Assembly: GCA_023150455.1 (NCBI GenBank)
Contig: JAKLKW010000039.1
Span: forward strand, 1 to 33,100
Direction of reading: 5' to 3'
Origin: Alphaproteobacteria bacterium
GTDB lineage: Bacteria; Pseudomonadota; Alphaproteobacteria; JAEULC01
DNA: 33,100 bases
The notes below the pieces were generated by a model that saw only the letters and a program-made list of their open reading frames with translations, was not told the DNA's origin and ran no database searches. The position numbers were made by a program, and so were the translations under genes. Of the stretch, positions 1-7,407 are shown in pieces; the first letter of the stretch is position 1; each line of letters begins with the position of its first letter.

Positions 1-709
1 ACGCGACGCGGGCGGCGGGCGCAGGCGGTGCCGGTGTGGCGGAAGGCAGCGGCGGCACGACGGCGGCCGGAACCTCGGCCGGCGGCGACGACGGCGTGGC
101 GACCGGCGGCGGCTCCGCCGGTTTCGCTGGCGCCGGCGGCGATGCCATCGCGGCCGGTACCGGGGCCGGCGCGGCCACCGGCGTGGTCGGAGCGGGAGGC
201 TCCGCCTTCGGCGCCGTCGCGGGCTTGGCCGCGGTTTGCGGCTTGGGCGCCGCCGCCTTCGCCGCGGCGGGCTTGGGTTGCTGTGCCACGGCGGCGGGCT
301 TCTTCGGCGCGACCGACTTGGGCGGCTTCAGCGTGACGGGCTTGTCGGCCGCCGCGCCCGGCGACGCCGGCGCCATGGCCGGGTTCGGCGCGAAGTTGCG
401 CACGGCGGCATTGATCTGCGCCTGGCGCTTCTCCAGCTCTGCCTGGGTCGGCGGCGGCAACAGCGTGCGGGCGGGCGGAGCGGCCGGGCGCGCCGGGACC
501 GCGCGGGAAGGCGCGCGCTGCGGGGTCGCCGCCGCATAGGGATCGCGGCCCAGCGTATCGAGCACGGAGAAATCGACCACGACCTGCGCCCCGGCCGGTG
601 CCGCGAGCACCAGCAGCGCCAGCAGCCCTGCTGGCGCGGCCGCGCGCGCGCCGCGCGCGATCGGACGCATGCCAGGACGGGGCGCTGCCGGCCAGCCGGA
701 TTGCGTCAT
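1..709 (-). CDS. Secreted Pro/Ala-rich protein, N-terminal part (possibly OmpA-family envelope protein)
   Basis: The gene is cut by the window edge: about 236 codons are visible, read from ATG at 709, with no stop. The N-terminus has basic residues (about 15-22), then a hydrophobic Ala/Leu stretch (about 27-39) ending AGA-Q, which fits a Sec signal peptide cleaved near residue 41. ATG at 670 (residue 14) would give a more typical short n-region. The mature protein begins VVVDFSVLDTLG. A short segment follows that looks helical (about 85-105, with QAELEKRQAQINAAV). Then come more than 100 residues of low-complexity Pro/Ala/Lys/Thr sequence, typical of a periplasmic linker. No folded domain is visible. 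In related alphaproteobacteria I recall OmpA/MotB-type proteins with such linkers next to inositol monophosphatase, so that identity is an inference. Codon choice is strongly GC-biased like its neighbours. The opposite-strand Gly-rich frame is its shadow. Confidence 0.65.
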   Translation of the reverse strand, partial: MTQSGWPAAPRPGMRPIARGARAAAPAGLLALLVLAAPAGAQVVVDFSVLDTLGRDPYAAATPQRAPSRAVPARPAAPPARTLLPPPTQAELEKRQAQINAAVRNFAPNPAMAPASPGAAADKPVTLKPPKSVAPKKPAAVAQQPKPAAAKAAAPKPQTAAKPATAPKAEPPAPTTPVAAPAPVPAAMASPPAPAKPAEPPPVATPSSPPAEVPAAVVPPLPSATPAPPAPAARVA

Positions 710-776
710 GGGTCGGGTTTAGGCCTTCCACCAGGCGATGCCCCGCGCGCTTCGCGCGGCGGCCGAAACGAATCAG

Positions 777-805
777 AGCATAACCAAACTGGGGATAGCG
801 CACAA
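777..805 (-). promoter_or_regulatory. Candidate promoter of the secreted Pro/Ala-rich gene
   Basis: On the minus strand TTGTGC (800-805) is followed after 17 bases by TATGCT (777-782). It lies in an AT-richer patch, 68 bases upstream of the start codon at 709. The -35 match is weak, so this is tentative. A short GC hairpin (CCGCGCG-CTT-CGCGCGG, 742-758) lies between the promoter and the gene. Confidence 0.35.
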
Positions 806-853
806 TAATTATTTGTTCGCAGAGACTTATCGCGCGATCTTGAAATGCAGCGT

Positions 854-1663
854 TCAGGCCTTCCCCGCCTTGCGCAGCACATCGCCCAAGATGCCGTGCA
901 GATGGTCGTTGGCGGCGAGGATGCTGCCGCTGGCGAGCATGCTGCTGCCGCCCTCGACCTCGCTGACGAACCCGCCGGCCTCGCGCACCAGGACGATCCC
1001 GGCGGCCACGTCCCAGGGCCCGAGCCCGTGCTCCCAGAACCCGTCGAAGCGGCCGGCGGCGACGAAGGCGAGATCGAGCGACGCGGTGCCCCAGCGCCTG
1101 ATGCCGGCCACGGCGCCCATCACCGCGCCCAGCTCGGCGAGATAGCGCCGGCTCTCCGCGCTGTTGCCGCGGCCCATGAAGGGAATGCCGGTGCCGATCA
1201 GCGCGTCGCGCAACTGCTGGCGCGCCGAGACGCGCAGGCGCCGCTGGTTGAGATAGGCGCCCTGTCCCTTCTCGGCCCAGAACGTCTCGTCGCGCAGCGG
1301 CTCGTAGACGACGCCGGCGATCAGCTCGCCGTCGCGCTCGGCGGCGATCGAGATGGCGAAGTGCGGCACGCCATGCAGGAAGTTGGTGGTGCCGTCGAGC
1401 GGGTCGACGATCCAGCGATGCCGCCCGTCGCCGGCCTTGGCCGCGCCGCTCTCCTCCATCAGGAAGCCGAATTCCGGCCGCGCGCGCTCGAGCTCCTCGC
1501 GCAGCGTGCGCTCGGCCTTGAGGTCGGCCTGCGACACGAAGTCCGCCGGCCCCTTGCGCGAGACCTGCAGCTGCTCGACCTCGCCGAAATCGCGCAGCAA
1601 TCCGCGCGCGGCCCGGCGCGCGGCGCGCGTCATCACGGTGATCAAGGCGGATTGCGTGGTCAT
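854..1663 (-). CDS. suhB: Inositol-1-monophosphatase family protein (SuhB)
   Basis: This is a magnesium-dependent, lithium-sensitive phosphatase of the IMPase fold. It hydrolyses inositol phosphates, and in bacteria SuhB also binds the transcription machinery. The 269-residue length is normal. The signature sites are intact: metal-ligand EES at 70-72, [12 protein letters not shown] at 84-95 and the C-terminal WDVAAG at 217-222. The frame stays open upstream to 1804. ATG at 1663 is chosen because an AAGG ribosome site lies five bases before it and because the family starts about 80 residues before the metal motif. The gene diverges from purE across 182 bases. It ends 144 bases before the next minus-strand gene, so the two may be transcribed separately. 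The enzyme assignment is firm; the substrate is not provable from sequence. Confidence 0.93.
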   Translation of the reverse strand: MTTQSALITVMTRAARRAARGLLRDFGEVEQLQVSRKGPADFVSQADLKAERTLREELERARPEFGFLMEESGAAKAGDGRHRWIVDPLDGTTNFLHGVPHFAISIAAERDGELIAGVVYEPLRDETFWAEKGQGAYLNQRRLRVSARQQLRDALIGTGIPFMGRGNSAESRRYLAELGAVMGAVAGIRRWGTASLDLAFVAAGRFDGFWEHGLGPWDVAAGIVLVREAGGFVSEVEGGSSMLASGSILAANDHLHGILGDVLRKAGKA

Positions 1664-1783
1664 CGGAACCTTCGGCGGCACGGGCTGGGGAGGAAGCGGC
1701 GCGACGAATAGCAGCTTGGGTAGGGCGAGTCCATGTACGGCGCGTGCGCGACCAGCGCGCGGTGCCGCCGGCCGCGTCGCGAG

Positions 1784-1811
1784 TTGCAGGCATGGGCGTC
1801 GCACCTATAAT
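1784..1811 (+). promoter_or_regulatory. Promoter of purEK
   Basis: TTGCAG (1784-1789), a 16-base spacer and a perfect TATAAT (1806-1811). Initiation near 1818 would give a leader of about 28 bases containing AAGGGG (1824-1829) before the purE ATG at 1846. Confidence 0.6.
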
Positions 1812-1845
1812 GCGCGCTTTCTCGAAGGGGACTCCGGGCGGACGC

Positions 1846-2397
1846 ATGGCGAAGAAGGCGCGAACCAGGCCCAAGGCGCGGGCCGCGGCGCCCGTTGTCG
1901 GCATCATCATGGGCAGCCAGTCGGACTGGGAGACGATGCGCCATGCCGCGGCGACGCTCGACGAGCTGGGCGTGGCCTACGAGACGCGCATCGTGTCGGC
2001 GCACCGCACGCCCAGGCGCATGGTGAGCTACGCCGAGACGGCGCGCGCGCGCGGCCTGAAGGCGATCGTGGCGGGCGCCGGCGGCGCCGCGCACCTGCCG
2101 GGAATGACCGCATCGATGACGACGCTGCCGGTGTTCGGCGTGCCGGTCGAAAGCCAGGCGCTCAAGGGCCTGGACAGCCTGCTGTCGATCGTGCAGATGC
2201 CGGCCGGCGTGCCGGTCGGCACGCTGGCGATCGGCAAGGCGGGCGCGATCAATGCGGCGCTGCTGGCGGCGTCGGTCGTGGCGCTGGGCGACGCGGCGGT
2301 CGAGCGCACGCTCGAGCGCTGGCGCAAGGCGCGCACCGACGCGGTGGCCCACACGCCCGACGGTGCGGCGGCCACGCGCAAGAAAACCAAGCGGTGA
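1846..2397 (+). CDS. purE: 5-(carboxyamino)imidazole ribonucleotide mutase PurE
   Basis: PurE moves the carboxylate of N5-CAIR to C4, giving CAIR in de novo purine synthesis. It works with the adjacent PurK. The 183-residue protein is close to the usual 160-180. Class I motifs are clear: GSQSDW at 23-28, SAHRTP at 51-56 (catalytic His) and [12 protein letters not shown] at 76-87. The first 15 residues ([15 protein letters not shown]) are a basic extension before the core strand. The frame is open further upstream, with another ATG at 1813. The position at 1846 fits the predicted transcript and the family start better. The stop codon overlaps the purK GTG by four bases, which suggests translational coupling. 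The C-terminus carries a Lys/Arg tail. Confidence 0.95.
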   Translation: MAKKARTRPKARAAAPVVGIIMGSQSDWETMRHAAATLDELGVAYETRIVSAHRTPRRMVSYAETARARGLKAIVAGAGGAAHLPGMTASMTTLPVFGVPVESQALKGLDSLLSIVQMPAGVPVGTLAIGKAGAINAALLAASVVALGDAAVERTLERWRKARTDAVAHTPDGAAATRKKTKR

Positions 2398-3482
2398 GCG
2401 CCGCGACCGCGCCGCTGCCGCCCGGCAGCACGATCGGCATCTTCGGCGGCGGGCAGCTCGGCCGCATGACCGCCTTGGCCGCGGCGCGGCTCGGCTACCG
2501 CTGCCATGTCTTCACGCCCGAGCGCGACAGCCCCTGCGCCCAGGTCTCGGACGGCGAGACGGTGGCGGACTACGAGGACCGCGCCGCGCTCGACGCCTTT
2601 GCCGCGCGCGTGCAGGTCGTGACGTCGGAATTCGAGAACGTCTCGGCCGATGCACTGCGCTATCTCGCGACGCGCGTTCCGGTCAGGCCCGGGCCCGAGG
2701 TCCTGGCGGTCGCGCAGGACCGGGTGAAGGAGAAGACCTTCTGCGCCTCGATCGGCGCGACGACCACGCCGGTCCTGGTCGCGCACGGCGCCGCCGATAT
2801 CGTGCGCGCGCTGGACGAGCTCGGCTCGCCGGTGGTCCTCAAGACGGCGCGCATGGGCTACGACGGCAAGGGACAGGCGCGGATCGCCGCCGGCGACGAC
2901 GCGGAAGCCGCGTGGCGCGCCATGGGCGCCAGCCAGGGCGTCGTCGAGGCCTGGGTCGCCTTCGACTGCGAGATCTCGGTCATCGTCGCGCGCGGCGTCG
3001 ACGGTGCCATGCTCGCCTATCCGGCGGTGGAGAACCGCCACAAGCATCACATCCTCGACGAGACCATCGCGCCCGCGCGCGTCGGCGCCGCGACCGCGGC
3101 GGAAGCGGAGCGCCTGGCCCGGCACGTCGCCGAGCGGCTCGACCTCGTCGGCCTGCTGGCGGTCGAGATGTTCGTCACGAAGGACGGAAGCGTGCTGGTC
3201 AACGAGCTGGCGCCGCGACCGCACAATTCCGGGCATTGGACGATCGATGCGTGCATCACCAGCCAGTTCGAGCAGTGCGTGCGCGCCGTCTCGGGCCTGC
3301 CGCTCGGATCGGTCGAGCGGCATGCCGACGCGGTGATGAAGAACCTGATCGGCGAGGAAGCCGGGCGCTGGCTCGAGATCCTCGGCGACCCGGCGGCCAA
3401 GCTGCATCTCTACGGCAAGGCGGAAGCACGGCCGGGCCGCAAGATGGGCCATGTCACATGGCTGAAACCGCGCCGGGGCTGA
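2394..3482 (+). CDS. purK: 5-(carboxyamino)imidazole ribonucleotide synthase PurK
   Basis: PurK uses ATP and bicarbonate to carboxylate AIR to N5-CAIR, feeding PurE. It is an ATP-grasp enzyme of 362 residues, the usual size. The N-terminal GGGQLGRM (18-25) is the family signature. Further on are the ATP-grasp segments: [14 protein letters not shown], a Glu-rich [16 protein letters not shown] stretch and [15 protein letters not shown]. The frame continues open far upstream through purE, so the start rests on context. GTG at 2394 overlaps the purE stop as GTGA and puts the GGGQLG loop at the expected distance. The gene is followed after 19 bases by the FkbM-type methyltransferase gene, probably on the same transcript. 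Confidence 0.95.
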   Translation: MSAATAPLPPGSTIGIFGGGQLGRMTALAAARLGYRCHVFTPERDSPCAQVSDGETVADYEDRAALDAFAARVQVVTSEFENVSADALRYLATRVPVRPGPEVLAVAQDRVKEKTFCASIGATTTPVLVAHGAADIVRALDELGSPVVLKTARMGYDGKGQARIAAGDDAEAAWRAMGASQGVVEAWVAFDCEISVIVARGVDGAMLAYPAVENRHKHHILDETIAPARVGAATAAEAERLARHVAERLDLVGLLAVEMFVTKDGSVLVNELAPRPHNSGHWTIDACITSQFEQCVRAVSGLPLGSVERHADAVMKNLIGEEAGRWLEILGDPAAKLHLYGKAEARPGRKMGHVTWLKPRRG

Positions 3483-3501
3483 AGCCGCGCGGCAGCGGCA
3501 A

Positions 3502-4359
3502 ATGAGCGGCGGCGAAGACGATCGCCGTCGCGACCTGATGGCGCTGATCGGCGGCGCCGGCCGGCGCGGCAGCCTGGCGCTGAAGCGCTGCCGCCGCGGC
3601 GCGATGCTCTATCCCAAGGCCGACATGTATGTCGGGCGCTCGCTCGACCTCTATGGCGAGTTCAGCGAGGCCGAGGCACGCTTCCTCGCCGGCCTGCTCA
3701 AGCCCGGCAATCTCGCGATCGATGCCGGGGCCAATGTCGGCGCGCTGACCCTGGCGATGGCGCGCGCCGTCGCGCCGGGCGGCATCGTCCTGGCCTACGA
3801 GCCGCAGCGCATCCTGTTCCAGATCCTTTGCGCCAACCTGTCGCTGAACGAGATCGACAACGTGCACCTGCGCCACGCGGCGCTGGGCGCCGAGCTCGGC
3901 GTGACCCGCGTGCCCCATATCGACTACGGGCGGGAGGGGAATTTCGGCGGCGTGAGCCTGGGCGCCGGGCAGGGCGAAGCCGTGCGCGTCGAGACGATCG
4001 ACGCGCTCGGCCTGCGCCGGCTCGCGCTGCTCAAGGCCGACGTGGAAGGCATGGAGACGGAGCTGCTGCAGGGCGCGGCCGACACGATCGGCCGGCTGCG
4101 CCCGCTGCTCTATGTCGAGGCCGACCGCAAGGACAGGCTGCCGGCGCTGTTCGACCGGCTGCGCTCGCTTGGGTACCGGATGTGGCTGCACGCGCCGCCG
4201 CTGTTTGCCGCGGACAACTATTTCGGCCACGCCGAGGACGTGTTTCCGGGCATCGTCTCGATGAACCTGCTCTGCGTGCCGCGCGGGCATGCGTGCCCGG
4301 TCGCGGGCCTCGAGGAGATCGAAAGCCCCGAGTCGCTAATCGAGCGGCTCGCGGAGTAG
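3502..4359 (+). CDS. FkbM-family SAM-dependent methyltransferase
   Basis: The 285-residue protein has a class I methyltransferase fold of the FkbM type. The SAM-binding glycine loop LAIDAGANVGALTLAMARA spans about 71-89, the acidic ribose-binding strand AYEPQ is at about 98-102, and the family motif LLKADVEGMETELLQGA is near 175-191. FkbM proteins O-methylate sugars or secondary metabolites, but the substrate here cannot be deduced. The start at 3502 has no good ribosome site. It lies 19 bases after purK, so translation may depend on ribosomes finishing purK. The gene converges with the MBL-fold gene, with stops 12 bases apart. A methyltransferase behind purEK is an accidental-looking neighbour, with no known link to purine synthesis. 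Confidence 0.88.
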   Translation: MSGGEDDRRRDLMALIGGAGRRGSLALKRCRRGAMLYPKADMYVGRSLDLYGEFSEAEARFLAGLLKPGNLAIDAGANVGALTLAMARAVAPGGIVLAYEPQRILFQILCANLSLNEIDNVHLRHAALGAELGVTRVPHIDYGREGNFGGVSLGAGQGEAVRVETIDALGLRRLALLKADVEGMETELLQGAADTIGRLRPLLYVEADRKDRLPALFDRLRSLGYRMWLHAPPLFAADNYFGHAEDVFPGIVSMNLLCVPRGHACPVAGLEEIESPESLIERLAE

Positions 4360-4371
4360 CTCGCAGGCGGC

Positions 4372-5466
4372 TCAGTTCGCGCCGCGCCGGCGCGGTATCT
4401 CGCGCGTCTCGCCGATCTTCATGATCCAGAGGTCGTCGGCGTCGTAGCCGGCGGCGAGGCCGGCGGCGCGGAACAGGGAAGGCGGCTCGAACGGCGGCTC
4501 GTCCGTCAGCTTGATCGTGCCCCAGTGCATGCCGACCAGCGCGCGGCAGCCGAGGTCGCGGCCGAGCTTGACGGCCTCCTCGGGCGACGTGTGGTTGGCG
4601 ACCATCAGCTCGCGCGGCGCATAGGCGCCGATGCCGACGAGGCCGAGATCGAACGGCCCGGCGCGCTCGCCCCATTCGGCGAACACCGGCCCGTAGGCCG
4701 TGTCGCCCGCGAAGTAGACGCGCCGCCCCGCGCCCTCGACCGCGAAGCCGGCCCACAGCGTACGGTTGGTGTCGAACGGCGAGCGCTTGGAGAAGTGCAC
4801 CGCCGGCAGCGCCGAGACGCGCACCCCGCCGCGTGCCGTCGAGCGGCCCCAGTCGAGCTCGCGCACGTCGCGATAGCCGCGGCGCGTGAAATAGGGGCCG
4901 ATCCCCAGCGGCACGACCACGGTCATGCGGTGCTTTCCGTGCAGCGCGCGCAGCGCCGGCAGGTCGAGATGGTCGTAGTGGTTGTGCGACACGGCGAGGA
5001 TGTCGATGCGCGGCAGGGTCGCGGGCTTCAGCGCCGGCGGCGCGAAGCGCTTCGGACCCAGCCCGTTGCGGGGGCCGGCGGTGACGCTGAGATAGGGATC
5101 GAGCAGCACCGAGACGCCGCCCAGGCGCAACAGGAAGCACGCATGACCGATCCAGGTAATCGAGTCGCGCCCATCATGCGCGCGCATGCCCGCCAGGGTC
5201 TGCTCCTCGGTCAGAACGTGACCGGGCGGCAGCACCGGCACGACGCGGTCGCGCGTGCGGCGCTTGTAGAACTCGGTCCAGGCGCGCGTGTCGCGCGGCC
5301 GGCGCGGGCTGCCCGGCGGATTGTAGAAGCGGCGCGAGCGCGGGTCGTAGGGCGCGCCGGGACCGAGCGGCGGCGCCGGATCATGGTCGCGCGCGGCCGG
5401 CGCGCCGGGATCGCCGTCGGCCGCCTCGGACCAGCCGCGCGGCCTCAGCCAGTCGAGCCAGGCCAT
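4372..5466 (-). CDS. MBL-fold metallo-hydrolase (NAPE-PLD/UlaG-like)
   Basis: A 364-residue metallo-beta-lactamase-fold hydrolase. The zinc motif HNHYDH is at 161-166, preceded by GHACFLLRLGGVSVLLDPYLS (about 108-127) and followed by the AVHFSKR and YFAGDTAYG strands. The last supplies the bridging Asp, and a late MHWGT supplies another His. The N-terminal 100 residues, with Pro-rich and DPRSRRFYNPPG segments, match the extension seen in bacterial NAPE-PLD-like proteins. The natural substrate is unknown: a phosphodiester such as an N-acyl phospholipid is possible but unproven. The start ATG at 5466 lies one base after the coq9 stop codon. It is the last gene of a def-coq9-MBL operon. The frame is open upstream, but that part is a shadow of coq9. 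Confidence 0.88.
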   Translation of the reverse strand: MAWLDWLRPRGWSEAADGDPGAPAARDHDPAPPLGPGAPYDPRSRRFYNPPGSPRRPRDTRAWTEFYKRRTRDRVVPVLPPGHVLTEEQTLAGMRAHDGRDSITWIGHACFLLRLGGVSVLLDPYLSVTAGPRNGLGPKRFAPPALKPATLPRIDILAVSHNHYDHLDLPALRALHGKHRMTVVVPLGIGPYFTRRGYRDVRELDWGRSTARGGVRVSALPAVHFSKRSPFDTNRTLWAGFAVEGAGRRVYFAGDTAYGPVFAEWGERAGPFDLGLVGIGAYAPRELMVANHTSPEEAVKLGRDLGCRALVGMHWGTIKLTDEPPFEPPSLFRAAGLAAGYDADDLWIMKIGETREIPRRRGAN

Positions 5467-5467
5467 C

Positions 5468-6136
5468 TCAGGACGGCCGCCGGAACACGCCGAACGGCGT
5501 GGGGAAGGACTCGACGAGCTTGCGCAGCCGCCCGAAGGCCTGCGGCACGCGCATGACGTCCTCGATGCGCCGGTCGAGGAAGCGGCTGGTATCCTGCCGG
5601 TCCTCCGAGGCGTCGTTGAGCCAGTAGAGCGTCGTCGCCGACAGCACGCCGGCAAGCAGCCCGCGCTTGGTATAGAAGTTGAAATCCGTCGACGTGTCGC
5701 CCGCCGCGTGCCAGATCGCGTCGACCGTGCGGTAGAGCAGGCTCAAGGCCACCGGCGCGTTGTGCGGCAGCGCCAGCACGGCGAGCGAGCGCCGCACCGC
5801 CTCGCGATGCGGCAGCGCGAGGTCGAGCCGCGCCGTGACGCCGGCGGCGATGCGCTCGCGGATCTTGATGGCCTTGAGGTCGCGCTTCGCCAGGGCGTCG
5901 AGCATGCGGCGGTCGAGCCAGTCGCTGAAATGCCGGATCGCCTCGATCTCGCCGCCGGGAAAGGCGAGCTCGGCACGCGCGGCGTCGAGTCCGGCGTCGC
6001 GCGCGCCCGCCGCGAGCGAGGTCACCGTCCAGCCGTCGAAGGCGACATGCGGCAGCGCCTTCTCCAGGATCACGTCGCGGATGTCGGGAGCGCTCCGTTC
6101 CGCCTTCGCCGCGTCGGTCATGCCATCCTCCGTCAT
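5468..6136 (-). CDS. COQ9-family protein (ubiquinone biosynthesis accessory factor)
   Basis: A 222-residue, mostly helical protein with the COQ9 C-terminal signature: DAIWHAAGDTSTDFNFYTKR, then GVLSATTLYWLND and a terminal basic/aromatic helix. COQ9 proteins have a TetR-like fold, bind lipids and assist the Coq7 hydroxylation step of ubiquinone synthesis in mitochondria. Alphaproteobacterial members are presumed to do the same. The start at 6136 has a strong AAGGAGG site seven bases before it and overlaps the def stop codon as ATGA, which indicates coupling. The N-terminal helix (IRDVILEKALPHVAFDGWT) resembles the TetR-type first helix, consistent with the family. Confidence 0.9.
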   Translation of the reverse strand: MTEDGMTDAAKAERSAPDIRDVILEKALPHVAFDGWTVTSLAAGARDAGLDAARAELAFPGGEIEAIRHFSDWLDRRMLDALAKRDLKAIKIRERIAAGVTARLDLALPHREAVRRSLAVLALPHNAPVALSLLYRTVDAIWHAAGDTSTDFNFYTKRGLLAGVLSATTLYWLNDASEDRQDTSRFLDRRIEDVMRVPQAFGRLRKLVESFPTPFGVFRRPS

Positions 6137-6711
6137 GACAGCGCCTCCTTCGTGGTTGCCTCGACGCCACGTTTCGCCCCGCGCGGCTCGGGCGCGCCGT
6201 GGCGCAGCTCCTCGGTGAACACGAGCAGCGACAGATCGGTCATGCGCTGCGGATACAGCACGCCGTCGAGATGGTCGCATTCGTGCTGCACCACGCGCGC
6301 ATGGAATCCCTCGGCGATGCGGTCGATCGCCTCGCCGTCCGGAGTCGTCGCCCGGTAGCGGATGCGATCATAGCGGGGCACCATGCCGGCGAGCCCGGGA
6401 ACCGACAGGCAGCCTTCCCAACCGAGCGTGCCGTCGTCGCCGAGCGGCTCGATCACCGGGTTGACCAGCACCGTGACCGGCACCGGCTGGGTCTGCTCGC
6501 GCTGGGCGCGCGTCTCCGCGACCTCGAACACCACGACGCGGAGCGGCACATGCACTTGCGGCGCCGCGAGCCCGGTGCCCGGCGCGTCGCGCATGGTCTC
6601 CAGCATGTCGGCGACCAGGCGCTTGATCTCGGGCGCGGTCGGATCGGGCACCGGATCGGCCGCCCGCCGCAGCACCGGATGGCCCATGCGCGCAATCTTC
6701 AATATTGCCAT
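6133..6711 (-). CDS. def: Peptide deformylase
   Basis: This metalloenzyme removes the N-formyl group from nascent proteins. The 192-residue length is normal. All three motifs are present: GTGLAAPQ (45-52), EGCLS (99-103, metal Cys) and QHECDHLDG (142-150, two metal His and the catalytic Glu). The frame is open upstream to 7224. ATG at 6711 is chosen because the family starts MAILKI and because a promoter -10 box lies six bases before it. That spacing would give a leaderless transcript; no ribosome site is visible. It is the first gene of the operon with the COQ9-like and MBL-fold genes and diverges from rpsU. The C-terminal tail after residue 172 is Lys/Arg/Pro-rich and not conserved. Confidence 0.95.
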   Translation of the reverse strand: MAILKIARMGHPVLRRAADPVPDPTAPEIKRLVADMLETMRDAPGTGLAAPQVHVPLRVVVFEVAETRAQREQTQPVPVTVLVNPVIEPLGDDGTLGWEGCLSVPGLAGMVPRYDRIRYRATTPDGEAIDRIAEGFHARVVQHECDHLDGVLYPQRMTDLSLLVFTEELRHGAPEPRGAKRGVEATTKEALS

Positions 6712-6717
6712 GCAGCA

Positions 6718-6746
6718 AATATGGGCCTCGGCCCCCGTTCGGTAAA
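6718..6746 (-). promoter_or_regulatory. Candidate promoter of def operon (leaderless)
   Basis: On the minus strand TTTACC (6741-6746), a 17-base spacer and CATATT (6718-6723). The hexamer ends six bases before the def ATG, so transcription would start at about the A of the start codon. The spacer contains GGGCC-GA-GGCCC, a small inverted repeat. Confidence 0.45.
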
Positions 6747-6802
6747 GTTGAGTACCGCCGCCCGACCGCAGTACCCAGCCTCGATCTGTGGAATTAACCT
6801 GT

Positions 6803-6831
6803 TTGCAAGGCGTTCCGGGCTGTGTTATCAA
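6803..6831 (+). promoter_or_regulatory. Promoter of rpsU, with structured leader
   Basis: TTGCAA (6803-6808), a 17-base spacer and TATCAA (6826-6831). The predicted leader runs from about 6838 to 6903. It opens with a GC hairpin, CGCGCCGG (6841-6848) pairing with CCGGCGCG (6856-6863), and ends in AAAGGAG (6886-6892). The hairpin could affect rpsU translation, but nothing in the sequence proves it. Confidence 0.5.
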
Positions 6832-6903
6832 CCCGCCCAACGCGCCGGCACCCGGCCGGCGCGAACGATTTGTGTCAGCTTTCGGAAAGGAGACGTGTCG
6901 ACC

Positions 6904-7107
6904 GTGCAAGTACTCGTTCGCGACAACAACGTCGATCAGGCCCTCCGCGCGCTGAAGAAGAAGATGCAGCGCGAGGGCATCTTCCGCGAGATGAAGCTGC
7001 GCCGCAACTTCGAGAAGCCGTCGGAGCGCCGGGCGCGCGAAAAGGCGGAAGCGGTGCGCCGCTATCGCAAGCTCCTGCGCAAGCGCATGGAGCGCGAGGG
7101 CTACTAG
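6904..7107 (+). CDS. rpsU: Small ribosomal subunit protein bS21
   Basis: A 67-residue basic protein, beginning [20 protein letters not shown] and ending RKRMEREGY, which is unmistakably bS21. It is a late-assembling 30S protein that helps mRNA base-pair with the anti-Shine-Dalgarno region. There are two in-frame GTG codons. GTG at 6904 matches the family N-terminus (MQVLVRDNN) and lies 11 bases after AAAGGAG. GTG at 6895 lies only two bases after it, too close for normal initiation. The gene is monocistronic, with its own promoter and a strong terminator, and diverges from def. A non-ATG start in a ribosomal protein gene is worth noting. Confidence 0.95.
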   Translation: MQVLVRDNNVDQALRALKKKMQREGIFREMKLRRNFEKPSERRAREKAEAVRRYRKLLRKRMEREGY

Positions 7108-7141
7108 ACTTCCGGGTCTAGCGGGCCGGGAAACCCGGCCC
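7105..7141 (+). repeat. Two short hairpins directly after rpsU
   Basis: TAGAC (7105-7109) pairs with GTCTA (7116-7120) and includes the rpsU stop codon. GGGCCGGG (7123-7130) pairs with CCCGGCCC (7134-7141) around AAA. Neither is followed by a T-run. Together with the terminator hairpin they make a three-hairpin 3' end. Confidence 0.6.
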
Positions 7142-7155
7142 ATGGGGACGACCGC

Positions 7156-7189
7156 AAAGCCGCGCAAGGGACTTCCCGGCGCGGCTTTT
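7156..7189 (+). terminator. Rho-independent terminator of rpsU
   Basis: A ten-base stem AAAGCCGCGC (7156-7165) pairs with GCGCGGCTTT (7179-7188). GGGA/TCCC pairs inside the loop, and the structure ends in TTTT. On the minus strand the A-run also gives a T-run, so it could work in both directions. Confidence 0.8.
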
Positions 7190-7407
7190 GTGTTGCCGGC
7201 GGATCCGCGCCAAGCCCCTGGCACATGACGGCCGTGCTGGCGCGCTTCACCCCCTCCGTATTCGACGAGTTCCCAGGGCTCGCCGACTTCGGCGAGCCTT
7301 GGGCGATTGCAGCCCGTGGATCAGCAAAGAGGCGAAAGGTGATCCGGCCGCGTGGCGGCGGTCGTTGTCGGAAGGTTGTCGAAGACCCGCCTGGCCTGCC
7401 CCGGTTC
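7190..7407. other. Non-coding stretch between rpsU terminator and the Uma2 gene
   Basis: No convincing gene is visible. Weak open frames are present on the plus strand but lack start signals and family features. The main structure is the inverted repeat at 7272-7303. Reading on the minus strand, this is the region just downstream of the Uma2 gene. Confidence 0.5.
7272..7303. repeat. 15-bp near-perfect inverted repeat (hairpin)
   Basis: CCCAGGGCTCGCCGA (7272-7286) and TCGGCGAGCCTTGGG (7289-7303) are reverse complements except for one G-T pair, with two bases between. There is no T-run on either side. It may end Uma2 or pnt transcripts read from the right, or be a degenerate copy of a dispersed palindrome. 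Confidence 0.7.

Noticed and set aside
36..539. Gly/Ala-rich plus-strand open frame resembling a PE-PGRS-type or silk-like protein
   Set aside because: It is the antisense of the Pro/Ala-rich minus-strand gene. Pro/Ala codons read backwards give Gly/Arg/Ala, and there is no ribosome site.
1353..2393. A frame continuous with purK that would give a fused protein of about 700 residues
   Set aside because: The upstream part overlaps suhB antisense and purE in another frame. The real purK start is the GTG overlapping the purE stop.
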